From Staphylococcus taiwanensis (GTDB lineage Bacteria > Bacillota > Bacilli > Staphylococcales > Staphylococcaceae): a stretch of 64,000 bases of DNA. The notes under the pieces are model-generated. The model was not told the origin of the DNA, did no database searches, and saw nothing but the letters and a program-made list of their open reading frames with translations. The stretch covers positions 1,426,001 through 1,490,000 of the forward strand of contig CP058667.1 of NCBI GenBank assembly GCA_020544305.1. Reading direction: 5' to 3'. A program made the position numbers and the translations under genes. This document shows positions 27,949-37,511 of the stretch, in pieces (position 1 is the stretch's first letter; each line of letters starts with the position of its first letter).

Positions 27949-28165
27949 TTATAATTGCGAAATATTCTCAATTAAATTCATTCATTTTTTACGCTCATAT
28001 TACATTTTTTTCTGAATACATATTTTCTAATCTTTAGTGTGTTAAAATATGTCTGATATTGTGGTATTGTAAACCTTTAAAATTGCTTATTACCTTTTTA
28101 AAAGTGAGTTAAATTTTATTAATTTTTATGATTTCTACATTTTCAAAAAAGAGGAGTATGATTAA

Positions 28166-28825
28166 ATGACAAATATACTAATCGTAGAAGATGAACAAAA
28201 TTTAGCTCGTTTCCTTGAGCTAGAACTAACACATGATAATTATAAAGTTGATATTGAATATGACGGACAAGATGGTTTGGACAAAGCTTTAAGTAATAGT
28301 TACGATTTAATCATATTAGATTTAATGTTACCTAACATTAATGGACTTGAGATTTGTCGACAAGTACGTCAAAAGCAATCAACGCCAATTATCATAATTA
28401 CAGCTAAAAGTGATACATATGATAAAGTAACTGGATTAGATTATGGTGCTGATGATTATATTGTTAAACCTTTTGAAATAGAAGAATTATTTGCACGTAT
28501 CAGAGCGGTTCTTAGACGACAACCTCAAAAAGACATTATTGATATAAATGGCATTCAAATTGATATTGACGCGTTTAAAGTAACTGTAAATGGTGATCAA
28601 TTAGACTTTACAAAAACTGAATATGATTTGCTTTATCTTTTAGCTACAAACCGCAATCATGTTCTACAAAGAGAGCAAATCCTTGATCATGTATGGGGTT
28701 ATAATAGTGAAGTTGAAACAAATGTAGTTGATGTCTATATTCGTTATTTACGAAATAAATTAAAACCTTTCGGAAAAGATAAGATTATTGAAACTGTTCG
28801 TGGCGTTGGGTATGTGATTAGATGA
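28166..28825 (+). CDS. arlR: Response regulator ArlR
   Basis: OmpR-family regulator of the ArlRS system, which controls autolysis, adhesion, capsule and virulence regulators such as MgrA in staphylococci. Seen: 219 residues, receiver domain with acidic pocket VEDE, phospho-acceptor Asp52 in LIILDLMLP, Lys in [10 protein letters not shown], then a winged-helix DNA-binding domain ([32 protein letters not shown]). GAGGAG before the ATG. The stop overlaps the arlS start by four bases. Confidence 0.96.
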   Translation: MTNILIVEDEQNLARFLELELTHDNYKVDIEYDGQDGLDKALSNSYDLIILDLMLPNINGLEICRQVRQKQSTPIIIITAKSDTYDKVTGLDYGADDYIVKPFEIEELFARIRAVLRRQPQKDIIDINGIQIDIDAFKVTVNGDQLDFTKTEYDLLYLLATNRNHVLQREQILDHVWGYNSEVETNVVDVYIRYLRNKLKPFGKDKIIETVRGVGYVIR

Positions 28826-30183
28826 TTAAAAGACGGACCTTAAAATATAAATGGATGATGATAACCACTTTAATTATGTTCAGTACAATTATTTTATTTT
28901 GTTTAGTAATTATCTTCTTTTTAAAGGACACGTTACGTAACGGTGAAATTGATGAAGCTGAACATAGTATAAGTGATATAGCAAATTTACTTGAAACTAG
29001 ACCTATTCATAATATTTCTACTTTAGATTTAAGTGCTTCATTGGAAAATTTTGAAGAAGCGTTAATATATGATAAGCATGGGAAAGAATTAATGCAAACA
29101 TCTAATGAAAATGTCATTACATTCAAACCCAAACTAAATATTGACAATCCGAAACACGTACAGATTGTTAGAAATAGTGGTATTCAATACTTAGTTATAA
29201 TTGAACCTATTCACAGTAATCATTTTGAAGGATTTATTATATTGGTTCACTCATTAGAGGGATACAATAATGTAGTACGTTCACTATACTTTGTCGCAAT
29301 AGCATTTGGTTTATTAGCAACCATTATTACAGGAGGTATTAGTTATCTTTTCTCTACGCAATTAACTAAGCCACTTATAACTATGTCTAATAAAATGAAC
29401 CAAATTCGTCGAGATGGTTTCCAGAAGAAATTAGAACTAAATACCAACTATGAAGAAACTGATAATCTAATTGATACGTTTAACGATATGATGTATCAAA
29501 TAGAAGAGTCTTTTAATCAACAACGACAATTTGTAGAAGATGCCTCTCATGAATTACGTACACCGTTACAAATCATACAAGGTCATCTTAATTTGATACA
29601 AAGATGGGGAAAGAAAGACCCAGACGTATTAGAAGAATCGCTCAATATTTCTTTAGAAGAAATGAATCGAATTACTAAACTTGTGGAAGAACTTTTACTT
29701 TTAACTAAAGATAAAGTAAACCTCCAAGCTCTAGAGTTTGAAGATGTAAATATAAACGAAGAAATACAATCACGTATTAATTCATTAAAACAATTACACC
29801 CTGAGTATCAATTTGATGTCAATTTATCAAAAAAACCATTAACATTAAAGATCAATCGTCACCAATTTGAACAACTGTTACTCATTTTTATAGATAATGC
29901 TATGAAATATGATAAAGAAAATAAGCATATCACTATAAGTACAGAACTACGTAATAAACAAACTAGCATAGAAATTACTGATCATGGCCTAGGTATCCCC
30001 AAAGATGATCAAGAATTTATATTTGATCGTTTTTATAGGGTAGATAAATCTCGCGCTAGAAATCAAGGTGGTAATGGCTTAGGCTTATCTATTGCTGAAA
30101 AAATTGTTCAACAATATGGTGGATATATAACCGTAGATAGTGAAATCAATAAATATACAACCTTTAAAATTATATTCAAATAA
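28822..30183 (+). CDS. arlS: Sensor histidine kinase ArlS
   Basis: Membrane sensor kinase partner of ArlR. Seen: 453 residues, two membrane helices (about 12-35 and 155-178) that bracket an extracytoplasmic sensor of about 120 residues, a HAMP domain, phospho-acceptor His243 in [13 protein letters not shown], and the ATPase domain with [11 protein letters not shown] (N box), [10 protein letters not shown] (G1), [11 protein letters not shown] (F) and GGNGLGLSI (G2). Starts within the last codons of arlR (ATGA overlap), so expression is coupled. Confidence 0.96.
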   Translation: MIKRRTLKYKWMMITTLIMFSTIILFCLVIIFFLKDTLRNGEIDEAEHSISDIANLLETRPIHNISTLDLSASLENFEEALIYDKHGKELMQTSNENVITFKPKLNIDNPKHVQIVRNSGIQYLVIIEPIHSNHFEGFIILVHSLEGYNNVVRSLYFVAIAFGLLATIITGGISYLFSTQLTKPLITMSNKMNQIRRDGFQKKLELNTNYEETDNLIDTFNDMMYQIEESFNQQRQFVEDASHELRTPLQIIQGHLNLIQRWGKKDPDVLEESLNISLEEMNRITKLVEELLLLTKDKVNLQALEFEDVNINEEIQSRINSLKQLHPEYQFDVNLSKKPLTLKINRHQFEQLLLIFIDNAMKYDKENKHITISTELRNKQTSIEITDHGLGIPKDDQEFIFDRFYRVDKSRARNQGGNGLGLSIAEKIVQQYGGYITVDSEINKYTTFKIIFK

Positions 30184-30187
30184 GACT

Positions 30188-30218
30188 GGGACAAAATTCA
30201 TTTTGAATTTTTTGTCCC
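30188..30218 (+). terminator. Hairpin terminator after arlRS
   Basis: GGGACAAAATTCA (30188-30200) pairs with TGAATTTTTTGTCCC (30204-30218), the recurrent staphylococcal GGGACAAAA hairpin. The T run lies inside the 3' arm rather than after it. Confidence 0.75.
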
Positions 30219-30238
30219 GCCCGAAAGGGTTATTAGTG

Positions 30239-30303
30239 TTGAGAAAAAACCATATAAATGTCTTCTCAATTTAGTTAGCTACTGTAAATTTTCAATGTAA
30301 CCT
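30239..30303. repeat. Two-hairpin intergenic repeat, copy 1
   Basis: TTGAGAA...TTCTCAA stem followed by AGCTAC...GTAA. The stretch from 30262 (CTTCTCAATTTAGTTAGCTAC) resembles 48246-48266 (CTTCTCAGTTCAGTCAGCTAC), with the same order of elements. It lies in the 387-base interval between arlS and odhA. Confidence 0.5.
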
Positions 30304-30421
30304 CATCATATTATTTTAGCCTCAAACACTCTACATTTCGTTTTCTCCAAAAATACAATCTTTATGGACTAGCCGCTTTTACTTTTTTAATATGAATTGT
30401 TAATTTGATTGAATAATAAAA

Positions 30422-30451
30422 TTGATTTGATGTAAAAAATATCATTATAAT
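30422..30451 (+). promoter_or_regulatory. Candidate odhA promoter
   Basis: TTGATT (30422-30427), 18-base spacer, TATAAT (30446-30451), about 120 bases before the odhA start. The rest of the arlS-odhA interval is AT-rich and holds the repeat at 30239-30303 and the cre-like site. Confidence 0.5.
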
Positions 30452-30534
30452 ATTAATTTTCTTAATTGATTTATTTTTCCATAATATTCAGTCAATAGAC
30501 TTTATCAATGACTCAAATAGTGCTATTATTGACC

Positions 30535-30548
30535 TGTAAGCGGTTTAA
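30535..30548 (+). promoter_or_regulatory. cre-like CcpA site before odhA
   Basis: TGTAAGCGGTTTAA matches the cre consensus TGWAANCGNTNWCA at 13 of 14 positions. It lies downstream of the candidate promoter and 22 bases before the odhA start, a road-block position. Carbon repression of a TCA-cycle gene would make sense. Confidence 0.5.
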
Positions 30549-30570
30549 CTATTTTGTGGAGGGTAATACT

Positions 30571-33378
30571 ATGGCAAAGGATAACAAGGATGTTACGGAG
30601 GCTCCTGTAAACTTTGGTGCAAATTTAGGTCTTATGTTAGATTTATATGATGATTATCTACAAGACCCGACATCTGTACCAGATGATTTACAAGTTCTTT
30701 TCAGCACGATTAAAAACGGTGAAGCTAGTGTTCAAGCTAAGCCTACCACTGAAGGGAGTGGTTCATCAGCAGGTGATGACACAATCAAACGCATTATGCG
30801 ATTAATCGACAATATTCGTCAATATGGTCACCTTAAAGCTGATATCTATCCTATAAATGCTCCTAAAAGAACGAATGTTCCTAAATTAGAAATTGAAGAT
30901 TTTAATTTAGATAAAGAAACTTTAGAAAGTATTTCAGCAGACATTGTCTCTGATCACTTCAGTGATATTTACGACAATGCCTACGAAGCAATCGAACGTA
31001 TGGAGAAACGTTACAAAGGGCCGATTGCGTTTGAATATAATCACATTAATAATAATAAAGAGCGTACATGGCTAAAACGTCGTATCGAAACACCTTATCG
31101 AGCTAACATTAATAATGATGAGAAAAAGAAATTATTCGATACATTAGCGCATGTTGAAGGTTTTGAAAAATATTTACACAAAAATTTCGTTGGTGCTAAA
31201 CGATTCTCTATTGAGGGTGTCGATACATTAGTTCCTATGTTACAACATACATTAAAACGTGCAGCTGAAGTTGAAATTAACAATATCCAAATTGGTATGG
31301 CTCATAGAGGACGCTTAAATGTGTTAACTCACGTTCTCGAAAAACCATATGAAATGATGATTTCTGAATTTATGCATACTGATCCAATGAAGTTTTTACC
31401 TGAAGATGGCAGTTTAAAATTAACTGCTGGTTGGACGGGAGACGTTAAATATCACTTAGGTGGTGTTAAAACAACATCTTCATATGGTTTAGAACAACGT
31501 ATTTCATTAGCGAATAACCCAAGTCATTTGGAAATTGTTGCTCCAGTTGTAATCGGTAAAACACGCGCAGCTCAAGATGATACACATCATGCTGGTGGAC
31601 CGACTCAAGATTTCCATAAAGCTATGCCAATTATTATTCATGGGGACGCTGCGTACCCTGGTCAAGGCATCAATTTTGAAACAATGAACTTAAGCAATCT
31701 TGATGGATATTCAACTGGTGGTGCGTTACATATCATCACAAATAATAGAATTGGTTTCACAACTGAGCCAGTAGATGGTCGTTCTACAACGTATTCATCA
31801 GATATTGCAAAAGGTTATGATGTACCAATCCTTCACGTAAATGCAGATGATGTTGAAGCAACAATTGAAGCAATTGATATTGCAATGGAATTCAGAAAAG
31901 AGTTCCATAAAGATTTTGTAATTGATTTAGTAGGTTATCGTCGTTACGGGCATAATGAAATGGACGAACCATCTATTACAAATCCACTACCTTATCAAAA
32001 TATACGTAAACATGATTCTGTTGAAATTATCTACGGTAATAAATTAGTAGATGAAGGTATCATTTCTAAGGAAGAAATGGACGAAGTCATGGACAAAGTA
32101 CAAAAAGAAATGCGTTCAGCACAAGATAAAATCGATAAAAATGACAAAATGGACAACCCAGATATGGAAAAACCTGAGTCATTACAACAACCATTACAAA
32201 GCGATGAAAAAGACTTTTCTTTTGAACATCTTAAAGAAATCAATGATGCGATGTTAACTTATCCAGATGATTTCCATGTGTTGAAAAAGCTAAACAAGGT
32301 CTTAGAAAAACGCAGAGAGCCATTTGAAAAAGAAGATGGTTTAGTCGATTGGGCTCAAGCTGAACAACTCGCATTTGCTACAATCTTACAAGATGGTACT
32401 TCAGTGCGCTTAACTGGTCAAGATAGTGAGAGAGGTACATTCAGTCACCGTCACGCTGTACTACACGATGAAGAAAATGGTGATACATTTACACCATTAC
32501 ATCACGTACCAGATCAAAAGGCGACATTTGAAGTGCATAACAGTCCATTATCAGAGGCAGCAGTAGTTGGTTTCGAATATGGTTATAATGTTGAAAATAA
32601 AAATAGTATGAATATTTGGGAAGCACAATATGGAGACTTCTCAAATATGGCTCAAATGATATTTGATAACTTTATGTCATCTGCACGTGCTAAATGGGGA
32701 GAACGTAGTGCTTTAACTTTATTCTTACCACATGCTTTTGAAGGTCAAGGTGCTGAACACTCATCTGCACGTCTTGAAAGATTCTTGCAACTTGCAGCTG
32801 AAAATAACAGTACAGTTGTGAACTTATCAAGTTCAAGCAACTACTTCCATTTATTAAGAGCGCAAGCTAAAAGCTTAGGTACTGAAGCTATGAGACCATT
32901 AATTGTTATGTCTCCTAAGAGTTTATTAAGAAATAAGACGGTTGCACAACCAATTGATCAGTTTACTTCAGGTCGCTTCAAACCAATCATTGTTGAAGAA
33001 GCTAATAAAGAGAAAGTGACTAAAGTTATTTTAGCATCAGGTAAAATGCTTATTGACTTGAAAGAAAGTTTAGCGAAAAATCCTGATGATTCTATTCTTT
33101 TAGTTGCTGTAGAAAGATTATATCCATTCCCTGAAGAAGAGATTCAAGAAGTATTAAATGAATTACCAAATCTTGAAACAGTTTCATGGGTTCAAGAAGA
33201 GCCTAAAAACCAAGGTGCATGGTTATTTGTATATCCATACTTAAAATCTCTTGTAGGTAATAAATATAACTTAAGCTATCATGGTAGAATCCAACGTGCA
33301 GCTCCGGCTGAAGGCGATGGAGAAATTCACAAACTTGTTCAAAATAAAATTATTGAAAGTAGCATTAAAAATAACTAG
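30571..33378 (+). CDS. odhA: 2-oxoglutarate dehydrogenase E1 component
   Basis: Thiamine-diphosphate E1 subunit (935 residues) of the TCA-cycle complex; decarboxylates 2-oxoglutarate and passes the succinyl group to OdhB. Seen: [21 protein letters not shown] at the N-terminus (E2-contact arm), [41 protein letters not shown] (ThDP/Mg region), [52 protein letters not shown]. Frame is open from 30508, but GGAGGG at about 30557-30562 and homology fix the start at 30571 (MAKDNKDV). Eleven bases before odhB. Confidence 0.97.
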   Translation: MAKDNKDVTEAPVNFGANLGLMLDLYDDYLQDPTSVPDDLQVLFSTIKNGEASVQAKPTTEGSGSSAGDDTIKRIMRLIDNIRQYGHLKADIYPINAPKRTNVPKLEIEDFNLDKETLESISADIVSDHFSDIYDNAYEAIERMEKRYKGPIAFEYNHINNNKERTWLKRRIETPYRANINNDEKKKLFDTLAHVEGFEKYLHKNFVGAKRFSIEGVDTLVPMLQHTLKRAAEVEINNIQIGMAHRGRLNVLTHVLEKPYEMMISEFMHTDPMKFLPEDGSLKLTAGWTGDVKYHLGGVKTTSSYGLEQRISLANNPSHLEIVAPVVIGKTRAAQDDTHHAGGPTQDFHKAMPIIIHGDAAYPGQGINFETMNLSNLDGYSTGGALHIITNNRIGFTTEPVDGRSTTYSSDIAKGYDVPILHVNADDVEATIEAIDIAMEFRKEFHKDFVIDLVGYRRYGHNEMDEPSITNPLPYQNIRKHDSVEIIYGNKLVDEGIISKEEMDEVMDKVQKEMRSAQDKIDKNDKMDNPDMEKPESLQQPLQSDEKDFSFEHLKEINDAMLTYPDDFHVLKKLNKVLEKRREPFEKEDGLVDWAQAEQLAFATILQDGTSVRLTGQDSERGTFSHRHAVLHDEENGDTFTPLHHVPDQKATFEVHNSPLSEAAVVGFEYGYNVENKNSMNIWEAQYGDFSNMAQMIFDNFMSSARAKWGERSALTLFLPHAFEGQGAEHSSARLERFLQLAAENNSTVVNLSSSSNYFHLLRAQAKSLGTEAMRPLIVMSPKSLLRNKTVAQPIDQFTSGRFKPIIVEEANKEKVTKVILASGKMLIDLKESLAKNPDDSILLVAVERLYPFPEEEIQEVLNELPNLETVSWVQEEPKNQGAWLFVYPYLKSLVGNKYNLSYHGRIQRAAPAEGDGEIHKLVQNKIIESSIKNN

Positions 33379-33389
33379 GGGGAAATATC

Positions 33390-34670
33390 ATGCCAGAGGT
33401 AAAAGTTCCAGAATTAGCAGAATCTATAACAGAAGGTACCATTGCAGAATGGTTAAAAAATGTGGGAGATTGCGTCGAAAAAGGTGAAGCTATCCTTGAA
33501 TTAGAAACAGATAAAGTTAATGTTGAAGTTGTATCTGAAGAAGAAGGTGTTCTACAAGAACAATTAGCTTCTGAAGGTGACACTGTTGAAGTTGGTCAAG
33601 TAATTGCAACTGTTGGTGAAGGCAGCGGCAATGCATCATCAAGTAACCAAGAGGACGCTAGTGCTAAATCTGACGCTAATAATTTAGAAGAAAAAGAAGA
33701 TGCTTCTAAATCTTCAGACGATAGCCAAGAGGATGCCACAAAATCTGAAGATACTTCTAATCAACAACGCGTAAATGCAACTCCATCAGCACGACGTCAC
33801 GCGCGTGAAAACGGCGTTGACTTAAGTTCAGTATCTGGAAAAGGTAATGACGTTTTACGTAAAGAAGATGTAGAAAATAGTCAAAAACCTAGCCAATCAC
33901 AATCATCTAAACAATCAAACGAATCAAATAAACAAGAATCTAAAAAATCTTCAACTGCACCTAATAAACCAGTTATTCGTGAAAAAATGTCACGTAGAAA
34001 GAAAACAGCTGCTAAAAAATTATTAGAAGTCTCTAATAACACAGCAATGTTAACCACTTTCAACGAAGTTGACATGACAAATGTTATGGAATTACGTAAA
34101 CGTAAAAAAGAACAATTTATTAAAGATCATGATGGAACTAAATTAGGTTTCATGTCATTCTTTACTAAAGCTGCTGTAGCTGCATTGAAAAAATATCCAG
34201 AAGTAAACGCTGAAATTGACGGCGATGACATGATTACTAAACAATATTATGATATCGGTGTTGCGGTTTCTACTGACGATGGCTTATTAGTTCCATTTGT
34301 AAGAGATTGTGACAAGAAAAACTTTGCTGAACTTGAAAGAGCTATTGCTGACTTAGCTGTTAAAGCACGTGATAAGAAACTAGGTTTAGATGACATGGTA
34401 AACGGTTCATTCACAATCACTAACGGCGGTGTATTTGGCTCAATGATGAGTACACCAATCATTAATGGTAACCAAGCTGCTATTCTTGGTATGCATTCAA
34501 TTATTACTCGTCCAATTGCGATTGATAAAGATACAATTGAGAATAGACCTATGATGTATATCGCATTAAGCTATGACCATAGAATCATCGATGGTAAAGA
34601 AGCAGTAGGATTCTTAAAAACAATTAAAGAATTAATTGAAAGTCCTGAAGATTTATTACTAGAAAGCTAA
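33390..34670 (+). CDS. odhB: Dihydrolipoamide succinyltransferase (E2 of 2-oxoglutarate dehydrogenase)
   Basis: Core subunit (426 residues) that transfers succinyl from OdhA to CoA. Seen: an N-terminal lipoyl domain with [11 protein letters not shown] (lipoyl Lys42), an Asp/Ser/Glu-rich flexible linker (about 85-130), a peripheral subunit-binding domain ([24 protein letters not shown]), a second Ser/Gln/Lys linker, and a catalytic domain ending in [16 protein letters not shown] with the active-site His and Asp. The E3 subunit is shared with pyruvate dehydrogenase and is not in this window. Confidence 0.97.
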   Translation: MPEVKVPELAESITEGTIAEWLKNVGDCVEKGEAILELETDKVNVEVVSEEEGVLQEQLASEGDTVEVGQVIATVGEGSGNASSSNQEDASAKSDANNLEEKEDASKSSDDSQEDATKSEDTSNQQRVNATPSARRHARENGVDLSSVSGKGNDVLRKEDVENSQKPSQSQSSKQSNESNKQESKKSSTAPNKPVIREKMSRRKKTAAKKLLEVSNNTAMLTTFNEVDMTNVMELRKRKKEQFIKDHDGTKLGFMSFFTKAAVAALKKYPEVNAEIDGDDMITKQYYDIGVAVSTDDGLLVPFVRDCDKKNFAELERAIADLAVKARDKKLGLDDMVNGSFTITNGGVFGSMMSTPIINGNQAAILGMHSIITRPIAIDKDTIENRPMMYIALSYDHRIIDGKEAVGFLKTIKELIESPEDLLLES

Positions 34671-34711
34671 TCCTAAAGGAATAAAACCTCATATATTATT
34701 GTTATTTGTAT

Positions 34712-34757
34712 AAAAGCTAACAAAGCCAAAGTAAATATGGCTTTGTTAGCTTTTTCA
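34712..34757. terminator. Intrinsic terminator of odhAB
   Basis: Seventeen-base-pair stem AAAAGCTAACAAAGCCA (34712-34728) with TGGCTTTGTTAGCTTTT (from 34738), followed by more T. A-rich on the other side, so it would also work in reverse. Confidence 0.93.
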
Positions 34758-35427
34758 ATATTATAGACGAGATAGAAGACTAAGTGTTGTATACGTACTT
34801 TAAAGAGTATCAACCTAACTCTCGCATTCTGTTTATTAAGTATTTAGTTTGTGACATGATATTTTGAGATTCACTTCAATAAACAAACCCAGTTTTAAAA
34901 GCATTCTTTAGAAACGCTTTAAATCAATTTCATTGTACAAAAATGAAATACATTGCAAACTGACTTAGATAGAGGCTAATATTTTTAAAACGGATTTTAA
35001 CATACACGGCCTAATAAATAACGTTAGGTAAAATAAAACGCAAACCTGCTATTGAAAATGTAAACTAATTAACATTAACCAATAAATTCTATTATCATCA
35101 AACTAACTAATGTAGATAATAAATAGTTAATCCGTAAATAATATTAGCTTTATTATGTGATTAATAATTTTATTAATAACATCTTAAATAGCACTTTTCG
35201 CAAAATACGAACTATATTAAAATGTTAAGTGAGATTAAATCATTAGATAAATAAGAATTATCACGTCCCCCTTTCAATAAATAAAAGGATAGGGGAGGGG
35301 TTAGTTAAATTATTGATATATTAATAATAAAATTATAAATACGTATATATTACAAAGTGTATTTTATATCATTCGTAAACTTATCTTATTTTAAAACTGT
35401 GCATGCCCAATAGTTCATCATATAAAT
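34758..35427. other. Gene-free AT-rich stretch
   Basis: About 670 bases with stops in all frames and no recognisable gene relic. Seen: small inverted repeats near 34895-34918 and 34929-34949 (TTTCATT/AATGAAA), and an unusual C-then-G-rich segment at 35265-35300 (CCCCCTTT ... GGGGAGGGG). On the minus strand that segment reads CCCCTCCCC, like the C-rich seed of staphylococcal small RNAs. I found no convincing promoter or terminator around it, so no RNA gene is called. Confidence 0.4.
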
Positions 35428-35449
35428 CGTATTCAAAATACGTTATAAT
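35428..35449 (+). promoter_or_regulatory. Palindrome overlapping the promoter of the VOC gene
   Basis: CGTATT-CAA-AATACG (35428-35442) is a perfect 6-3-6 inverted repeat ending one base before a TATAAT (35444-35449). That places it in the spacer between -35 and -10, a typical repressor operator position. The -35 is weak. The cognate regulator is unknown. Confidence 0.5.
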
Positions 35450-35484
35450 ATTTAAGAAAAGACAAATATTAGGGGTGTCAATAC

Positions 35485-36294
35485 ATGAGTGGACTTAGAA
35501 GTGTCACAATAGGGACAAGCGATCTTTCTAAATCACAGAAATTATTTAAAGATATTCTAGGATTAAACGTAGCATCCAAAAACCAAGCTTTACGTTTTGG
35601 TGATGCCGATTTAAGTCCAGGTACTCGAATTCATTTTGTTGAAGTGCCAAATACTGAATATGAAAACCAACATATCGCTAGTGTTGGATTAAGAACACCA
35701 AGTGATGCGGGATTAGAAGAATATCAAACTATTTTACAAGAAAATCAAATTGAATATAGTGATATTACCGAACTAAACGGTAATAAACATTTCAACTTTA
35801 AAGATGATAATCATCAAATATTCGATATTTATTCAAATGAACATAATACAGGTGTGAGTTTAGGAACACCTACATTTGAAAGTTCTGTAAATCCGCTTCA
35901 TCAAGTTCAAGGACTGGGACCTGTAATTATAAAAGTTAATGAATTACCTGTAACGGCTTCTATTTTCAAAAATGTATTTAACTTAACACACTATGCTGAA
36001 TATGAATCTACTGAATTTCCTGAACAAGTCATTCAAGTATTCAGAATTGGCGAAGGTGGTTTAGGTGGGGAGATTCATCTTTATCAACCTGATGAGGCTG
36101 TTGAATTAAAAGAGGATGCAATCGTTGAACAAGTTGAATTTAGTGCAAACTCAACTGAAGCATTTTCTAAAGCTCAACAAGCGTTAGATGAAATCGGAAT
36201 TCCTTATCAAACATTGGATCAAGGCGACTCTAAATCATTGCGTATCACTGAAAATAGCGGGATTTCATTCATTTATACTTTGGATAATAAATAA
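35485..36294 (+). CDS. VOC (vicinal oxygen chelate/glyoxalase-like) family protein
   Basis: A 269-residue protein made of two VOC modules. Seen: N-terminal LRSVTIGTSDLSKSQKLFKDILGLNV, ending in FKDDNHQIFDIYSN, and a second module from about residue 150 (LGPVIIKVNELPVTASIFKNVFNL). Proteins of this class include glyoxalases, ring-cleaving dioxygenases and thiol-transfer detoxifying enzymes; metal ligands cannot be assigned with certainty. AGGGGTGT precedes the ATG. A palindrome sits in its promoter, suggesting a dedicated repressor. Confidence 0.8.
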   Translation: MSGLRSVTIGTSDLSKSQKLFKDILGLNVASKNQALRFGDADLSPGTRIHFVEVPNTEYENQHIASVGLRTPSDAGLEEYQTILQENQIEYSDITELNGNKHFNFKDDNHQIFDIYSNEHNTGVSLGTPTFESSVNPLHQVQGLGPVIIKVNELPVTASIFKNVFNLTHYAEYESTEFPEQVIQVFRIGEGGLGGEIHLYQPDEAVELKEDAIVEQVEFSANSTEAFSKAQQALDEIGIPYQTLDQGDSKSLRITENSGISFIYTLDNK

Positions 36295-36318
36295 TTATAT
36301 TATTGGAGGAATATTAAA

Positions 36319-36528
36319 ATGGCTATGTTACATGAAACATGGAAAGAAAGAACACCAATTAAAAAAGTAGAAGTTACGAATACAGATGCTAAAAAATTTA
36401 CAGTTTCTGATATGTTAACTGTTGGTAAACAATATGATGTTATCAATGAAACTGAAGAGTACTATCAAATTATTGATAATTCTGGTTTAGTTGGTGGCTA
36501 TTATAAAGATTATTTTAAAGAAGTATAA
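36319..36528 (+). CDS. DUF6501 family small protein
   Basis: A 69-residue protein with an SH3-like look. Seen: MLHETWKERTPIKKVEVTN, TVGKQYDVINETEEYYQIIDNSG and the C-terminal GGYYKDYFKEV. Matches the DUF6501 group of short Bacillales proteins as I remember it; function unknown. GGAGG nine bases before the ATG at 36319; a second ATG two codons later is possible. Only 24 bases after the VOC gene, so probably co-transcribed. Confidence 0.75.
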   Translation: MAMLHETWKERTPIKKVEVTNTDAKKFTVSDMLTVGKQYDVINETEEYYQIIDNSGLVGGYYKDYFKEV

Positions 36529-36707
36529 TTTTAATTTACTACTTCTTTTTGTACATCTCTATCAAATTATCACTTATAAGACTTAAGGGTTATAAATTGC
36601 TAATTACATTAATTGAGCTATTATTCTTTTTAGTTCGATTAATACGTTTCAATTTAAACTCTTGGTCTATTTTTCATTTTTTCAAAAAAGGAGCGACATA
36701 TAAATAA

Positions 36708-37499
36708 ATGGCACATAATCAATATATCAATTCAGATGAATCAGTATTCAATGATGCCCAAGCGTTATTTAATTTAAATAAAAATATCTTATTAAAAGGG
36801 CCTACAGGTTCTGGTAAGACAAAATTAGCAGAAACACTTAGCCAAACGGTTAATACCCCTATGCATCAGGTTAACTGTTCAGTTGACCTAGATGCCGAAA
36901 GTTTATTAGGATTCAAGACAATTAAAACGAATGAACAAGGACAACAAGAAATTGTTTTTATTGATGGTCCAGTTATTAAAGCAATGCGTGAAGGCCATAT
37001 TTTATATATCGATGAAATCAACATGGCAAAGCCAGAGACTTTACCTATCTTAAATGGTGTATTAGACTATCGTCGCCAGTTAACTAATCCTTTTACAGGT
37101 GAAGTGGTAAAAGCTGCTCCAGGATTTAACGTTATTGCTGCCATCAACGAAGGATACGTAGGGACTTTACCAATGAATGAAGCTTTAAAAAACCGTTTTG
37201 TTGTGATTCAAGTTGATTACATTGATGGTGACATTTTAAAAGAAGTTATCAAACAGCAAAGTAAGCTACAAGACGACAAAATCATCGCACAAATCATTAA
37301 ATTCAATGAAGACTTACGTACAATGTCTAAACAGGGACAAATATCTGAAGAGGCTGCAAGTATTCGTGCTTTAATTGACTTAAGTGATTTAATCACAGTT
37401 ATGCCAATCGAACGTGCGATTCAACGTACAATTATTGATAAATTAGAAGACGAACGTGAACAACAAGCGATTAAAAATGCAATAGAATTAAACTTTTAG
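36708..37499 (+). CDS. MoxR family AAA+ ATPase
   Basis: A 263-residue AAA+ ATPase. Seen: Walker [13 protein letters not shown], Walker [21 protein letters not shown], sensor-1 region [27 protein letters not shown] (MoxR signature) and the helical lid ([16 protein letters not shown]). It pairs with the following VWA protein, like Bacillus YojN-YojO and NorQ-NorD, which act as metal-insertion or assembly chaperones. GGAGCGAC upstream. The client protein is unknown and is not obvious among the neighbours. Confidence 0.9.
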   Translation: MAHNQYINSDESVFNDAQALFNLNKNILLKGPTGSGKTKLAETLSQTVNTPMHQVNCSVDLDAESLLGFKTIKTNEQGQQEIVFIDGPVIKAMREGHILYIDEINMAKPETLPILNGVLDYRRQLTNPFTGEVVKAAPGFNVIAAINEGYVGTLPMNEALKNRFVVIQVDYIDGDILKEVIKQQSKLQDDKIIAQIIKFNEDLRTMSKQGQISEEAASIRALIDLSDLITVMPIERAIQRTIIDKLEDEREQQAIKNAIELNF

Positions 37500-37511
37500 C
37501 GAGGGATTAAT

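Noticed and set aside
30508..30570. Longer N-terminus for odhA (extra 21 residues)
   Set aside because: The extension covers the cre-like site and leader, and the strong GGAGGG fits the ATG at 30571; homologues start there.
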